Shown: positions 20,416-28,960, counted from the stretch's first letter. The stretch is DNA of 64,000 bases from Rhodopirellula sp. P2 (GCF_028768465.1 NZ_CP118225.1:3577001-3641000); one strand, 5' to 3'. The notes: a model not told the origin generated them from the letters alone. Program-made: numbers and translations.

Positions 20416-20529
20416 CTTCACCCTCCCTTTGGGAGGGTCGGACCGCTTCGGGCCGGGGAGGGTTACGCGCTGGATCCAATGCTGAACCCTCCCCTCGCTT
20501 CGCTCGACCCTCCCAGAGGGAGGGTGAAG
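20416..20529. repeat. Inverted repeat around CCCTCGCTTCGCTCGACC motif
   Basis: Arms 20416-20440 and 20505-20529 are 25 bp each and pair at 24 of 25 positions; the left one starts CTTCACCCTCCC. The centre includes CCCCTCGCTTCGCTCGACC, which also occurs at about 42544-42562 beside the other R repeat. It opens a gene-free stretch (20368-21230). Confidence 0.85.
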
Positions 20530-20561
20530 TATGGAAAGCGGGAATGATCGAGGTTCACCCA

Positions 20562-20930
20562 GTGAGCCGAAGGGCGTTCGCCTGGGCTGTCAAAAGGTTG
20601 GTATTGACACCGCTTTGGACTGCGCAGGTTTTGTTCCTCGACTTCGCCCCAACGGGGCAGCCCTATGCCAGCCCAGGGCAACGCCCTGGGTTGTGGCGGG
20701 ACCAAGATTACAAAGCCCCAACGGGGGCGGTCCTAGCGGGTTTTGGGGAGTCTTTCTTAGGGCCGCCCCGTCGGGGCTGGTGTCGGAATCTCCGTAACGA
20801 AACCCCAGGCGATGCCTGGGGCTATTTTAGAGCTGCCCCGTTGGGGCGTAGGACAGAATAAAAATCAACGTCGCATTTTCCGTGTCAATACCAACCTTTT
20901 GACAACCGAGGCTAACGCCTTTCGGCTCAC
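20562..20930. repeat. Nested composite palindrome: palindromic repeat split by a second element with perfect 23-bp inverted arms
   Basis: The outer arms (20562-20582 and 20910-20930) match at 19 of 21 positions and belong to the dispersed TGAGCCG...CGGCTCA family. Between them lies a second element whose arms, 20588-20610 (TGTCAAAAGGTTGGTATTGA...) and 20882-20904, are exact reverse complements over 23 bp. Its interior is a series of hairpins: GCCCCAACGGGGC at 20646, CCCAGGGCAACGCCCTGGG at 20672, CCCCAGGCGATGCCTGGGG at 20803 and GCCCCGTTGGGGC at 20835. No coding sequence is credible inside. Confidence 0.93.
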
Positions 20931-21002
20931 ATAACTCAAGACGCTTGTTTGCCGGCTGAACTCGCGGACAGCAACCAACGACTCCCACTTTTTCGACACT
21001 CT

Positions 21003-21128
21003 AAGCAGGTACGCAGGAATGATTGGGTTTCACCTTGTGAGCCGTTTGGGCGTTCGCCCCGGTTTGGGGTGGGAACCGGGGCTAACGCCAAACGGCTCAC
21101 ATGCCCGATGACACCTGCGTACCTGCTT
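21003..21128. repeat. Dispersed palindromic repeat, full-length copy 2
   Basis: A 126-bp palindrome with exact 15-bp outer arms (AAGCAGGTACGCAGG at 21003-21017, CCTGCGTACCTGCTT at 21114-21128) and inner arms TGAGCCGTTTGGGCGTTCGC / GGCTAACGCCAAACGGCTCA around a CCCCGGTTT...AAACCGGGG-like centre. It is the best-preserved copy in the window. Confidence 0.93.
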
Positions 21129-21230
21129 AATAATCAATGATCGTCGGAGGATCCGACGCTCTTCCCTCAGCGACCTCAGATGAGGTCCGACCTAAAAATC
21201 ATCTCCATCACCAACTTTCAAGGTGCTCTC

Positions 21231-21890
21231 ATGAAACGTCTCCTACTTGCCTCCGCTCTTTGTCTCGGGTTATCCGTTTTCGCTTTGCAAGCTTCGCGTG
21301 CCGATCAGCCAGCGATTGGTGCTCCGCCCGCAAAAATCGATGTCGCTGATTCCCTTCATCCAGAGTGGAAGGTCCAGTTTGCTCCCGTCCCTGAATTGCT
21401 GAGGATGCACTGCCCGATGATCGCACCCGGCCACGGTTGGGTGGTGGAACGAGTCGACGAAGTCAAAGACGCTCCTTTTCGGCTCAAGCGAGGTGATGTG
21501 CTGATGTCCGTCGACGGGATGCCTGTTTTGGAACGCAATGGCGCACCAAAATTGGCGCAGATGCACGTGTTGGTGATGCGTCGAGGCCAGATGACTCCGA
21601 TTGGCAATTCGGTCCAGTCGCAGTTCAATCAATCCGTGCCGCGAATGAGTCAGTGGGCTTTCCCCGGTCGGACGGCGGCTTCCGTTTCAACCTCCGCCTT
21701 TGCGGGGAGCAACGAGAGTGTGTCGGTGAGTCAGAACGGCGATCAAGTTTCGGTGAGTTTGGATTTGCCAAATCTGCATCCGGCTCCGCTTCGCTACCAA
21801 GGCACGCGTGACCAGATCGAAGACGAAGTTCGCAACAGCAACTTGGCGCCAGCGGTTCGACGTCGCGTCTTGGAAGCGATCGACCGGTGA
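21231..21890 (+). CDS. Secreted protein with PDZ-like segment
   Basis: A 219-aa exported protein of unknown function. The signal peptide spans residues 1-24 (MKRLLLASALCLGLSVFALQ, cleavage near SRADQ). A middle segment, GWVVERVDEVKDAPFRLKRG followed by DVLMSVDGMPVLE, resembles the core of a PDZ domain (G-W-V-V plus the GDVLMSVDG turn). No protease domain is attached. The C-terminal half is Ser/Val-rich and ends in a basic helix. The ATG at 21231 is preferred over the upstream ATG at 21180 because it starts the signal peptide. It is followed by the sigma factor gene on the same strand. Confidence 0.75.
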   Translation: MKRLLLASALCLGLSVFALQASRADQPAIGAPPAKIDVADSLHPEWKVQFAPVPELLRMHCPMIAPGHGWVVERVDEVKDAPFRLKRGDVLMSVDGMPVLERNGAPKLAQMHVLVMRRGQMTPIGNSVQSQFNQSVPRMSQWAFPGRTAASVSTSAFAGSNESVSVSQNGDQVSVSLDLPNLHPAPLRYQGTRDQIEDEVRNSNLAPAVRRRVLEAIDR

Positions 21891-21997
21891 CCTCGATGGT
21901 TTAAAAAGCGGGTATGCTTTTCGTTTTGTCCGACCGTCATTGAGCGACAACGATCACGGTTGCCGGTGCCGTCGAGTTTTCCTTGGAGTCTTGTCTC

Positions 21998-22576
21998 GTG
22001 AGCCAACCTGAAACCGAAGTCTCGATGCTGTTGCAGCAGGTGAAGAACGGCGACGAGGAAGCACGTGAAAAGTTGTTCGTGACGTTGCAGTCCGAACTCA
22101 GAGACATGGCCGGTGCGTTGATGCGAGGCGAGCGTCCGGATCACACGTTGCAAGCGACGGCGCTGGTCAATGAGGCCTGCGTGCGATTGTTGGACACGGA
22201 GGCTCTGAAGAACGTTTCCGATCGCCGGTACATGTTCGGCATGGCCAACCGAGCGATGCGGCAGATCTTGATCGATCACGCTCGCCGTCGACGGACCAAC
22301 AAACGTGGCGGTGACTATCAACGAGCTTCGTTGGACGTGGTGCTGGACAACTTCGAAGCCAACAACCGTTGCCAATACGAAGACCTGGAATCCGCGTTGG
22401 AAGGATTGGAAGCGACGTCTCCCCGGCAACGCGAAGTCGTCGAGCTGCGGTTCTTTTCCGGACTGACGAACGAAGAAGTCGCCAAAGTACTGGAAATCAG
22501 CGTCGCGACGGTGGAGCGGGATTGGCGATTGGCGCGAGCGAAGCTGTTCGAGCAACTTCGCAATGACGACGAGTAG
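21998..22576 (+). CDS. ECF RNA polymerase sigma factor, TIGR02999 (Sig-70_X6)-like
   Basis: A 192-aa sigma factor. Region 2 covers the N-terminal half (KLFVTLQSELRDMAGALMRG ... HTLQATALVNEACVRL ... RRYMFGMANRAMRQILIDHA), a pattern typical of the planctomycete/verrucomicrobial ECF class that ends region 2 with RQILIDHARRRR. Region 4 holds LEATSPRQREVVELRFFSGL, then a helix-turn-helix (TNEEVAKVLEISVATVERDW). The start is probably GTG at 21998 (MSQPETEV); a TTG at 21983 is in frame. No anti-sigma gene adjoins it. This class is often found near Hanks-type kinases, and one lies 2.3 kb upstream; a functional link is inference. Confidence 0.93.
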   Translation: MSQPETEVSMLLQQVKNGDEEAREKLFVTLQSELRDMAGALMRGERPDHTLQATALVNEACVRLLDTEALKNVSDRRYMFGMANRAMRQILIDHARRRRTNKRGGDYQRASLDVVLDNFEANNRCQYEDLESALEGLEATSPRQREVVELRFFSGLTNEEVAKVLEISVATVERDWRLARAKLFEQLRNDDE

Positions 22577-22619
22577 ACTCGGCGGTGGTCCGGCGAAACA
22601 TCTCGGTGTTCGACAGCTC

Positions 22620-22667
22620 AGCGATGGAACAAATCAGCGATGGAACAGTTCAGCGATTGAACAGTTC
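22620..22667. repeat. 16-bp tandem repeat, three imperfect copies
   Basis: Units AGCGATGGAACAAATC (22620-22635), AGCGATGGAACAGTTC (22636-22651) and AGCGATTGAACAGTTC (22652-22667). The last copies encode the C-terminal residues (LFNR) and stop codon of the minus-strand gene at 22650-23153. Confidence 0.9.
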
Positions 22668-23153
22668 AGCCGGCGTAATCAAGGCTTGTTCAATTTCAGG
22701 TTGTTTGGGCTCGGGGGGCTCGTCGTGGCCATTGCTGCGAGGCGGTCGTCCTGAACGCTGCCAAAGTTCGATTTGTTTGCCCTTGGCTTCCCCCAAGCTG
22801 TCGCTCATCTTGGACGCACTCTGTTGGGCGTTGGCCAGCAATCGGGAAACGGAACCCAGTCGCGGGTCGACTCGATTGGGCGAGATGCTGGCGATGGATT
22901 CCAGTTGTGATTGAGCCAGAGCGAGTTGGTTTTCGAGTTCGATCACTCGGGATTCTGCGTTCTCGACTTCGGTCAAAGTCTCTTCATCGAATTCCACCCC
23001 TGCGAAGGACCGGATTCCCGCGTCCTGCAAGATTTCGCGAACGGTCGTGGGCGTGAGGAACAATGCCAGCATTGCCAGGACCAAGATCAATTCTCGGATG
23101 GCGGCAAATCCGTCACGCACGGATGCGAAAGTCGAAGGGGTGGGCTCGTCCAT
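22650..23153 (-). CDS. Membrane protein with coiled coil
   Basis: A 167-aa protein of unknown function. A hydrophobic helix at about residues 20-38 (IRELILVLAMLALFLTPTTV) is followed by a helical, coiled-coil-like segment (ETLTEVENAESRVIELENQL ALAQSQ..., roughly residues 58-90) and a charged Pro-rich tail. The protein is probably anchored with the coiled coil on one side of the inner membrane. The C-terminus and stop lie in a 16-bp tandem repeat, so its end may vary between strains. Convergent with the sigma factor gene; no recognisable family. Confidence 0.7.
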   Translation of the reverse strand: MDEPTPSTFASVRDGFAAIRELILVLAMLALFLTPTTVREILQDAGIRSFAGVEFDEETLTEVENAESRVIELENQLALAQSQLESIASISPNRVDPRLGSVSRLLANAQQSASKMSDSLGEAKGKQIELWQRSGRPPRSNGHDEPPEPKQPEIEQALITPAELFNR

Positions 23154-23529
23154 GGAAAATCCTTTTCCAATCGATGAAATGGGACAAGCTCTTCTGTCGT
23201 GTTTTCCGGTCGTCCGAGTCTAGATCGGTTCGCCGTTTTTGAGCTGGAGGAAGACCTCACTTCTTTCATCGCTTGGCTGGTGGTAGCACCCCCAAGGGTC
23301 GAATCAACGGCTTTCTCACCCCGACCGTTGGCTGTTGCCATGTTGAACTGGAAACGATTGTCCGTGTTGCCGCTGATGGTCGCGAGTGGCGACAGGACGT
23401 TGAATCGATGGTGGAGTCTGGACGAGGAAGCTTTGGTTTTGTGAAGCCCTGAGCCGTTGCGTTTGGATTGGGCTATCCTTGGCAACTTCGAAATGAGTCT
23501 TGGGAATTGAAAACAGGAAGGAAGCAAAA
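23154..23529. other. Gene-free stretch, upstream regions of divergent genes
   Basis: Small open frames on both strands here show no signal peptide, motif or family resemblance. The stretch lies between the starts of the coiled-coil protein (minus) and the lactonase gene (plus) and presumably holds both promoters. I see no clear -35/-10 pair or stem-loop. Confidence 0.5.
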
Positions 23530-24567
23530 TTGAAAGTGCGTCTTGGAAATTGGGATCGGTCGGCAAAGTTGGCCTTGGCGGTGGGCTTGGTTTTGGGAGC
23601 GGGGAGCATCGCGATCGGCCAGGAGAACAACACGGCATCGTTTCAGTCCGATTCCATCTTTGCCGGCGAGCTGAGGTTGGTTCAGGAACGCGGCGCGGGG
23701 GAAGGCCCGGCGTGGCATCCTGAAAAGGGGCTGTTCACCAGCGGCGAGGGAAACATCAATCTGCGAAGTCCCCGCGGTGAAATGTCGGTGTTTCAAACGG
23801 ACTCTGGATCGAACGGCTTGATGTTCGATCGAGAGGGCCGCTTGATCGTCTGCGAAGCCGTGCGGAGGCGGATCGTGCGATGGGAACTGGACGGCAGCCA
23901 AACCGTTCTGGCGGATGGTTTCGATGGGATGAAGTTCAATCAGCCCAACGATTTGTCGATGGATTCCAGCGGCCGGATCTATTTCACGGACCCGCAGTAT
24001 GGCGATCGCTCGGCGATGGAATTGGTAGACGATGCGGGCAAGCAAGTCGAAGGCGTCTATCGGATTGATCCCGACGGAACGGTTGCTCGCATCATGACGC
24101 ACGAAGTGGACCGCCCCAATGGATTGGTGGTCACGGCGGACGATCGGTACTTGTTCGTGGCCGACAACAACAACGCGGTGGGCGGGGCAAGAAAGCTCTG
24201 GCGTTTTGACTTGAAGGCGGATGGAAGCATCGACTCGAGCAGTCAGACTCTGATCCATGATTGGGGCACGACCCGTGGACCGGATGGAATGAAGCTGGAC
24301 CAGCAGGGGCGTCTGTACGTTGCCGCGGGGCTCAATCAACCTCATTTGCCTCAGGAGACCGCGGAGCAGCCCACGGCAGGCATCTATGTGTTCTCGCCGG
24401 ATGGCAAGTTGCTCGAGTACCTGCGGGTTCCGCGCGACGAGACGACCAACTGCGCATTTGGTGGGGATGATTTGAAGACGCTCTATGTGACCGCGGGCGG
24501 AACACTTTGGAGCGTTCCCACCCACGTTGCTGGCGCTCCGGTTTTCCCGCCCCGTCCGGCCAACTGA
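23530..24567 (+). CDS. Secreted SMP-30/gluconolactonase-like protein
   Basis: A 345-aa six-bladed beta-propeller of the SMP-30/gluconolactonase/LRE family, which hydrolyses sugar lactones using a divalent metal. Signal peptide at residues ~1-27 (KLALAVGLVLGAGSIAIGQ). Metal-site regions are visible: EGPAWHPEKG (Glu), NQPNDLSMD, RPNGLVVTADD (Asn) and RGPDGMKLD (Asp). The start is TTG at 23530, preceded by AGGAAGGAAG, a good ribosome binding site; TTG at 23500 is upstream but lacks this. The family call is firm, the substrate unknown. It is convergent with the next gene. Confidence 0.9.
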   Translation: MKVRLGNWDRSAKLALAVGLVLGAGSIAIGQENNTASFQSDSIFAGELRLVQERGAGEGPAWHPEKGLFTSGEGNINLRSPRGEMSVFQTDSGSNGLMFDREGRLIVCEAVRRRIVRWELDGSQTVLADGFDGMKFNQPNDLSMDSSGRIYFTDPQYGDRSAMELVDDAGKQVEGVYRIDPDGTVARIMTHEVDRPNGLVVTADDRYLFVADNNNAVGGARKLWRFDLKADGSIDSSSQTLIHDWGTTRGPDGMKLDQQGRLYVAAGLNQPHLPQETAEQPTAGIYVFSPDGKLLEYLRVPRDETTNCAFGGDDLKTLYVTAGGTLWSVPTHVAGAPVFPPRPAN

Positions 24568-24613
24568 TTTTTTGCGGCCACGAAGGAAGTGGCCAGCAAT
24601 GAAGCCGCCATTG

Positions 24614-24653
24614 AAAAAGCCCAACGTTCCGCTGGGGGCGAAACGTCGGGCTT
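24614..24653 (-). terminator. Intrinsic terminator for the hydrolase-fold gene
   Basis: On the minus strand a GC-rich stem (arms at plus positions 24638-24653 and 24617-24632, about two mismatches, loop CCCCA) is followed by a T-run (AAAAA at 24614-24618 on the plus strand). It sits 35 bp after the stop codon of the gene at 24689-25624. Confidence 0.8.
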
Positions 24654-24688
24654 GAGGTTGGTAGCGTGAGGAAAGGATTCGCGAGCGA

Positions 24689-25624
24689 TCAGCGCTCGAT
24701 CCATTCGTTTTCGCTTTCGCTGACCGGCACGTTGGCTTTGATGAACTTGACGATGTCCGAAGCCGCCGATGGGACCTCATTGATCAAAGCTGGGCCGCTC
24801 AGGCTGGTGCCCGCCATTTCGACTTCCAATCCACCGATCTTCAAGCGTTTGCGAAGAGCGGTGATTCGGCCGCCAAGTCGTTCCGCCTCCTCTGCTTCGG
24901 GGCTGTCTTTGCCAGCGATGATCATGGTTGGCAGGAGGCCGACGTTGCGATCACGCAAGGTGGAGTCGACCGTCAATCCGTTGAAGTTCTTGATGGGGGA
25001 GACGTAAACCAGTGCCTTGACGTCTTGCCCCTGCTTCAAACGACCGACGCTGGGGAAACCCCAGTCGCGAACGGCCCAGTGAGCGGCCATGATCGCCCCT
25101 TCTTGGACGCCAACGACTGTCAATGCGTTGAGGTTCAGGCGGCCTTCGTTGTTCTCTTGTTTGAGGAATTGCTTGGCTTCTTCCAGGTCATATTGAATGA
25201 TCGCCTGGATGTCGCGTTTGCCCATGGTGTTGACGTTGAAGTCTTTTTTGTCACCGCGAGGTGTCGTGTATTGGCGGCTGTTTCCGTGACCGCGGTACTC
25301 AACCAACAACACGGCCAAGCCAGCCGAACGCATGGACAGGCAGAGCTTTTGATAGGGCGAGCCTTGGCCTTTCCATTCATGGATCAGCAACACGGGAATC
25401 GCATTCTTGCCTTCCGTCGATGGGAAGTAGAACGCGGTCAGTTCGATGTTGTCTTTGGTCTTGAGTTTGACCGGACGCGGTTTGAGCGCTGGGTCGTCGT
25501 TCTTCTTCTTTCGCTGAGCGGAAGCGGGAACGGCCAGCACCGCCGAGATCAAAATGGCGGAGCATCCGATCAGAAGCTTGCGAGTCGATGACGAAGCTTG
25601 TGACTGAAAAGCATTTGCGAACAT
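24689..25624 (-). CDS. Secreted alpha/beta-hydrolase-fold protein lacking the nucleophile Ser
   Basis: A 311-aa exported protein. Signal peptide to about residue 37 (LLIGCSAILISAVLAVPASA). The fold is clear: strand and oxyanion region IPVLLIHEWKGQGSPY, then AGLAVLLVEYRGHGNS, and the elbow region LTVVGVQEGAIMAAHWA. At the elbow the usual G-x-S-x-G reads G-V-Q-E-G, with Gln174 where the catalytic Ser belongs. Later parts keep hydrolase features (LPTMIIAGKDSPEAEEAE). It is therefore probably not a Ser hydrolase; it may be a pseudoenzyme that binds a ligand or protein. A terminator follows at 24614-24653. The start ATG at 25624 gives a plausible, slightly long signal peptide. Confidence 0.82.
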   Translation of the reverse strand: MFANAFQSQASSSTRKLLIGCSAILISAVLAVPASAQRKKKNDDPALKPRPVKLKTKDNIELTAFYFPSTEGKNAIPVLLIHEWKGQGSPYQKLCLSMRSAGLAVLLVEYRGHGNSRQYTTPRGDKKDFNVNTMGKRDIQAIIQYDLEEAKQFLKQENNEGRLNLNALTVVGVQEGAIMAAHWAVRDWGFPSVGRLKQGQDVKALVYVSPIKNFNGLTVDSTLRDRNVGLLPTMIIAGKDSPEAEEAERLGGRITALRKRLKIGGLEVEMAGTSLSGPALINEVPSAASDIVKFIKANVPVSESENEWIER

Positions 25625-25702
25625 GGGGATGCAGGACTTGGGTGGGAGTCAACGAGAATGAGACGAGACCTTCATTTTAACCCAAGCCCAACGTGACTGC
25701 AC

Positions 25703-26605
25703 TCATCCAATTGGCAATCGTTTTCGACGGGACATCCCTGTGTGAGCGAGCACCAAAAACGCGATTGTGGTGGCACCGACGTAAAAACCAACTCCCAACG
25801 TCTGATAATCGCCAAACAAAATGGCGCCGAGAATCATCCCGTAGACTGGTTCGAGGTTGTTGGCGAAGTTGATGGTGAACACGGACAATCGTTTGAGAAG
25901 CGAAACGTATTCGCTGTAGGCGTAGACCGTGCACACCACCGCCAGGACCAACAACCAGGCGAAATCGGTTGGGGATGGCAGCAGATCGAGCCCTTGGCCT
26001 TCGCTGAGATAAAGTGCGGAGACTGGCAGGCAGGCCGCGCAGAACGCACAGGCACCGACCATTTCGTACAACGAGATGACGCGGTGGGGAGTCGTGGCGG
26101 CAAAGCGGCCGTTCAGGATGGAAAACACCGCCGCGGCCAGCGCCGCGGTGATGGCGATCAGAAATCCGCCGGCGTATTGAAGTTCGCTTTGGAAGATGAC
26201 GGCGACAGCAGCGATCACACCCAGGCCAAAGATCAAATCCATGCGGCGGAGTTTCCGGCCGCGAATCATCAGGGGCTCCAGCAACGCGGTCCACAATGAG
26301 ACCGTCGCGATGCCCACCATGCACACCGAAACGTTGGCCACTTTCACAGCGAAGAAGAACAGCACCCAGTGGGCACCGATCAAGCATCCGGTGGCCAGCA
26401 TCGCGAGCGCTCGGCGGGTCGGAACCCGCCAAGAAGTTCGGACCATCCAGGCCAGCACGACCGAAGCAATCGCACTGCGAAACAGCACGATTTCCACGGC
26501 GGGCAGATGGATCAATTCACCCATGGCGCCGGTGAAGCCCCAGACGAATACCAGAAAGTGCAACTTCAGGTAGTCGCGAGGTTCACCCAAGTCGTCGTTC
26601 ACCAC
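25703..26605 (-). CDS. EamA/DMT-family transporter
   Basis: A 300-aa integral membrane protein with about ten hydrophobic helices, arranged as two five-helix EamA repeats. The first starts LKLHFLVFVWGFTGAMGELI with FRSAIASVVLA. The second includes EYVSLLKRLSVFTINFANNL, EPVYGMILGAILFGD and a final helix. The E-P-V/L-x-x motif in the penultimate helix is typical of drug/metabolite transporters (RhaT/YdcZ-like), which export metabolites or amino acids; the substrate cannot be told. It lies upstream of the hydrolase-fold gene on the same strand with a 78-bp gap. Confidence 0.92.
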   Translation of the reverse strand: MVNDDLGEPRDYLKLHFLVFVWGFTGAMGELIHLPAVEIVLFRSAIASVVLAWMVRTSWRVPTRRALAMLATGCLIGAHWVLFFFAVKVANVSVCMVGIATVSLWTALLEPLMIRGRKLRRMDLIFGLGVIAAVAVIFQSELQYAGGFLIAITAALAAAVFSILNGRFAATTPHRVISLYEMVGACAFCAACLPVSALYLSEGQGLDLLPSPTDFAWLLVLAVVCTVYAYSEYVSLLKRLSVFTINFANNLEPVYGMILGAILFGDYQTLGVGFYVGATTIAFLVLAHTGMSRRKRLPIG

Positions 26606-26673
26606 ATCCCTTTCACATCATCGATGGCGGTCAGATCAAGAAGACCTCAGCGGCAATCGGGCTCTTGGTTTAC

Positions 26674-26739
26674 TGAGCCGTTTCAGCGGTCGCCTCGGTT
26701 CCACCACCACAGAACCGGGGCTAACGCCCAAACGGCTCA
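26674..26739. repeat. Dispersed palindromic repeat, inner-arm copy
   Basis: TGAGCCGTTTCAGCGGTCGC at the left and GGGGCTAACGCCCAAACGGC at the right form a 66-bp palindrome without the outer AAGCAGGT arms seen in other copies. It lies between the transporter start and the 3' end of rseP. Confidence 0.85.
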
Positions 26740-26788
26740 CATGAAGAATCGAAAGTCGACTGAGTTAACAGCCCGAGATGCTTCGGAG

Positions 26789-28960
26789 CTACAGCAGGTT
26801 CAGGATGTCATTGGTGAAGACAAAGATCATCAGGGCCAGCAACGCCAACACGCCGACAAACGTCAGTCGCATTTCCATCGCTTCGTCGACCTTCTTCCCA
26901 CGAATCAACTCGGCGGTCAGGAAGACCATGTGGCCACCGTCGAGCGCCGGGATGGGCAAGAAGTTCAGGATCGCCAGGTTCATGCTCAGCATCGTCAGGA
27001 ACATCAGCTGGGCGGACAAACCCTTTTCGGCTTGGTGACTGGCCATCTGGGCGATCCGGATGGGACCCCCGACAAATTTGGCTTTCACTTTGCCGCGAAC
27101 CAGCATGCCCAGGAAGCGTCCGACGTCGGCCATTCGGCGTTTGCCTTCGCGAACACCGAGTGCGAGTGCCATGCCGAGCGAATCCGCTTTTTGAATGGAT
27201 TCCACGGGAGCGAAGTTCAATCCGCGTTCGTACCAGAATCGTTCGGACTGGCGAACGGTCAGGGTTTGCTCGACCACGGTGCCATTGGGCGGACGCACTG
27301 CGGTGACAATGATCTTGGTGCCCAGCGGCAGCAGCTGAACGGTTTCCATCAAGTTGCCCAGCGGCATCGAGGGGCCGATTTCCCAGCCCTCCGTCAAGGC
27401 TTGCATGGCGGTTTCGGACAACTCGTCCTCAATCGATTCCCGATCCGTGGCGTTGGCAAACTGAACACGAATTTCGCGAAGTTCGTCGCCCGCTTGGATG
27501 GTTTCGGTTGAGTTCGCCGTTGCCGATTCTGCCGCCGGCGAGGTGGCGTCCCCGCTGGCGAGAATTTCCGATGCGACGGCGGTTGGTTCGTAGGCGAAAC
27601 CGAGCGAATCGACCGACATCATTTCGCCGAACGCTGACACGGGGGTCATCGTTTGTTCCACGCGTTGCGGCGTCAGCGTCAGTTCGACTTCCTCGCTGGC
27701 GTTGCCTTCACCGCGTCGCACGGTGACTTTCACCGGTTCGTCGTACTGGACGTCAGCGAGGAGCAATTGATAGGCATCCACGTCGGTGTCGTCACCGACC
27801 GAGACGATTTGATCGCCGACCTGCATGCCGGCTATTTCAGCCGGCCCGTTTTGCATCAGAGCTTTGATCGGTCCAATTTTGAACTGGATGCCGAAGTCCT
27901 TGGCCTGTTGAGGCGGCAAGGTCAGGGAATGTTCGGTTTGGTCGGCGCGAGCCAACCGCAGTTTGATCGGTTGCGACGGCGCGGTGTGAATGCGAGTCAA
28001 CAAGGGAGTGATCGGCATGATCGCTTCGGGATCAAGCTTTTGCTCGTCGAAGCCAATGACTTTGGCTCCTGCGTCTGCATCGGTCACCACGTCGGCGGCA
28101 GCCGAATTGGGCATGGCTGGCAGTTCTGGGTACAGCGTGTCGCCGGTGGCACTTTGGATGCCGATCATCCGTCGATCCGGTTCGATCGGGCTGGCCTGCG
28201 TCACCAACTGATATTCGCGAGTGTCGTCGCCGTATTGCAAGCGAACGGGAACCGGGGTCTCGGACGATTCCATGCCGGCTTCCATGATCTTCAACTGCAT
28301 TTCGCTGAATGGCAGTTGCGAATCATCTTCCAGCGAACCCACGGAAACGACACGTCCACCAGGCTGGATGCCAGCCTGCCAAGCGGGACCGCCGGGGGTC
28401 ACACCACCAACCACGGCGGGCGTGTAGCCAACCCCGTTGAAGAACGCGAAGGCGGCGAACAGCACGCCGGTGATCACATTCATGACCACGCCAGCGCTGA
28501 TGATGATCATCCGTTGCCAAACGGGTTTGGCGGGGTAGCTTCGAGGATCGAGTTTCTCTTCCGCGTCGGAGGCTTCTCCGCTTTGGCGAATGCGTTGGGC
28601 TTCTTCTTCCGCTTTGCGTGGGTCGTCGTCTTGGCCCAGCATCTTCACGTATCCGCCCAGTGGCAGAATGCCGATTCCGTATTCGGTTTCGCCGTAGGTG
28701 AATTTGCCCAGGGTCCGAGGGAACTTGATGGGGCCGATTGAGATCGGCACGTCAAAGCCGACGTAGAACTTCTCGCATTTCACGCCAAAGGTCTTGGCGG
28801 CGAGGAAGTGTCCGAGTTCGTGGACAAAGATCACCAAGCCGATTCCGAGGGCGACTTGGATCCACAGCCAAGTGGATTGCAACCAAGCGAGGATGCCGCC
28901 GGTGTCTTCGGTGGCCGCCAACAAGGAGGGCAAGAGGGACCAATCAACAGGCAACGACAT
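26789..28960 (-). CDS. rseP: Site-2 zinc metalloprotease RseP
   Basis: Intramembrane protease that cleaves anti-sigma factors and other single-pass proteins. From the ATG at 28960 the HEXXH zinc motif (IFVHELGHFLAAK) is at residues 47-51 in the first helix. PDZ-like modules lie in the middle (TPGGPAWQAGIQPGGRVVSV; GPAEIAGMQVGDQIVSVGDD). The third ligand motif LDGG (PIPALDGGHMVFLT) is in the C-terminal membrane segment. At 723 aa it is much longer than E. coli RseP (~450), because the periplasmic part between the PDZ regions is enlarged and partly acidic. An in-frame ATG at 29041 would add 27 residues. It follows dxr on the same strand, the usual dxr-rseP order. Confidence 0.95.
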   Translation of the reverse strand: MSLPVDWSLLPSLLAATEDTGGILAWLQSTWLWIQVALGIGLVIFVHELGHFLAAKTFGVKCEKFYVGFDVPISIGPIKFPRTLGKFTYGETEYGIGILPLGGYVKMLGQDDDPRKAEEEAQRIRQSGEASDAEEKLDPRSYPAKPVWQRMIIISAGVVMNVITGVLFAAFAFFNGVGYTPAVVGGVTPGGPAWQAGIQPGGRVVSVGSLEDDSQLPFSEMQLKIMEAGMESSETPVPVRLQYGDDTREYQLVTQASPIEPDRRMIGIQSATGDTLYPELPAMPNSAAADVVTDADAGAKVIGFDEQKLDPEAIMPITPLLTRIHTAPSQPIKLRLARADQTEHSLTLPPQQAKDFGIQFKIGPIKALMQNGPAEIAGMQVGDQIVSVGDDTDVDAYQLLLADVQYDEPVKVTVRRGEGNASEEVELTLTPQRVEQTMTPVSAFGEMMSVDSLGFAYEPTAVASEILASGDATSPAAESATANSTETIQAGDELREIRVQFANATDRESIEDELSETAMQALTEGWEIGPSMPLGNLMETVQLLPLGTKIIVTAVRPPNGTVVEQTLTVRQSERFWYERGLNFAPVESIQKADSLGMALALGVREGKRRMADVGRFLGMLVRGKVKAKFVGGPIRIAQMASHQAEKGLSAQLMFLTMLSMNLAILNFLPIPALDGGHMVFLTAELIRGKKVDEAMEMRLTFVGVLALLALMIFVFTNDILNLL

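Noticed and set aside
20331..20861. 176-codon plus-strand frame through the nested repeat
   Set aside because: It is the translation of hairpin repeats; the peptide SPGQRPG type pattern is characteristic of such artefacts.
23199..23444. 81-codon plus-strand frame between the coiled-coil and lactonase genes
   Set aside because: No ribosome site, signal or family resemblance; overlapping minus-strand frames are equally open.
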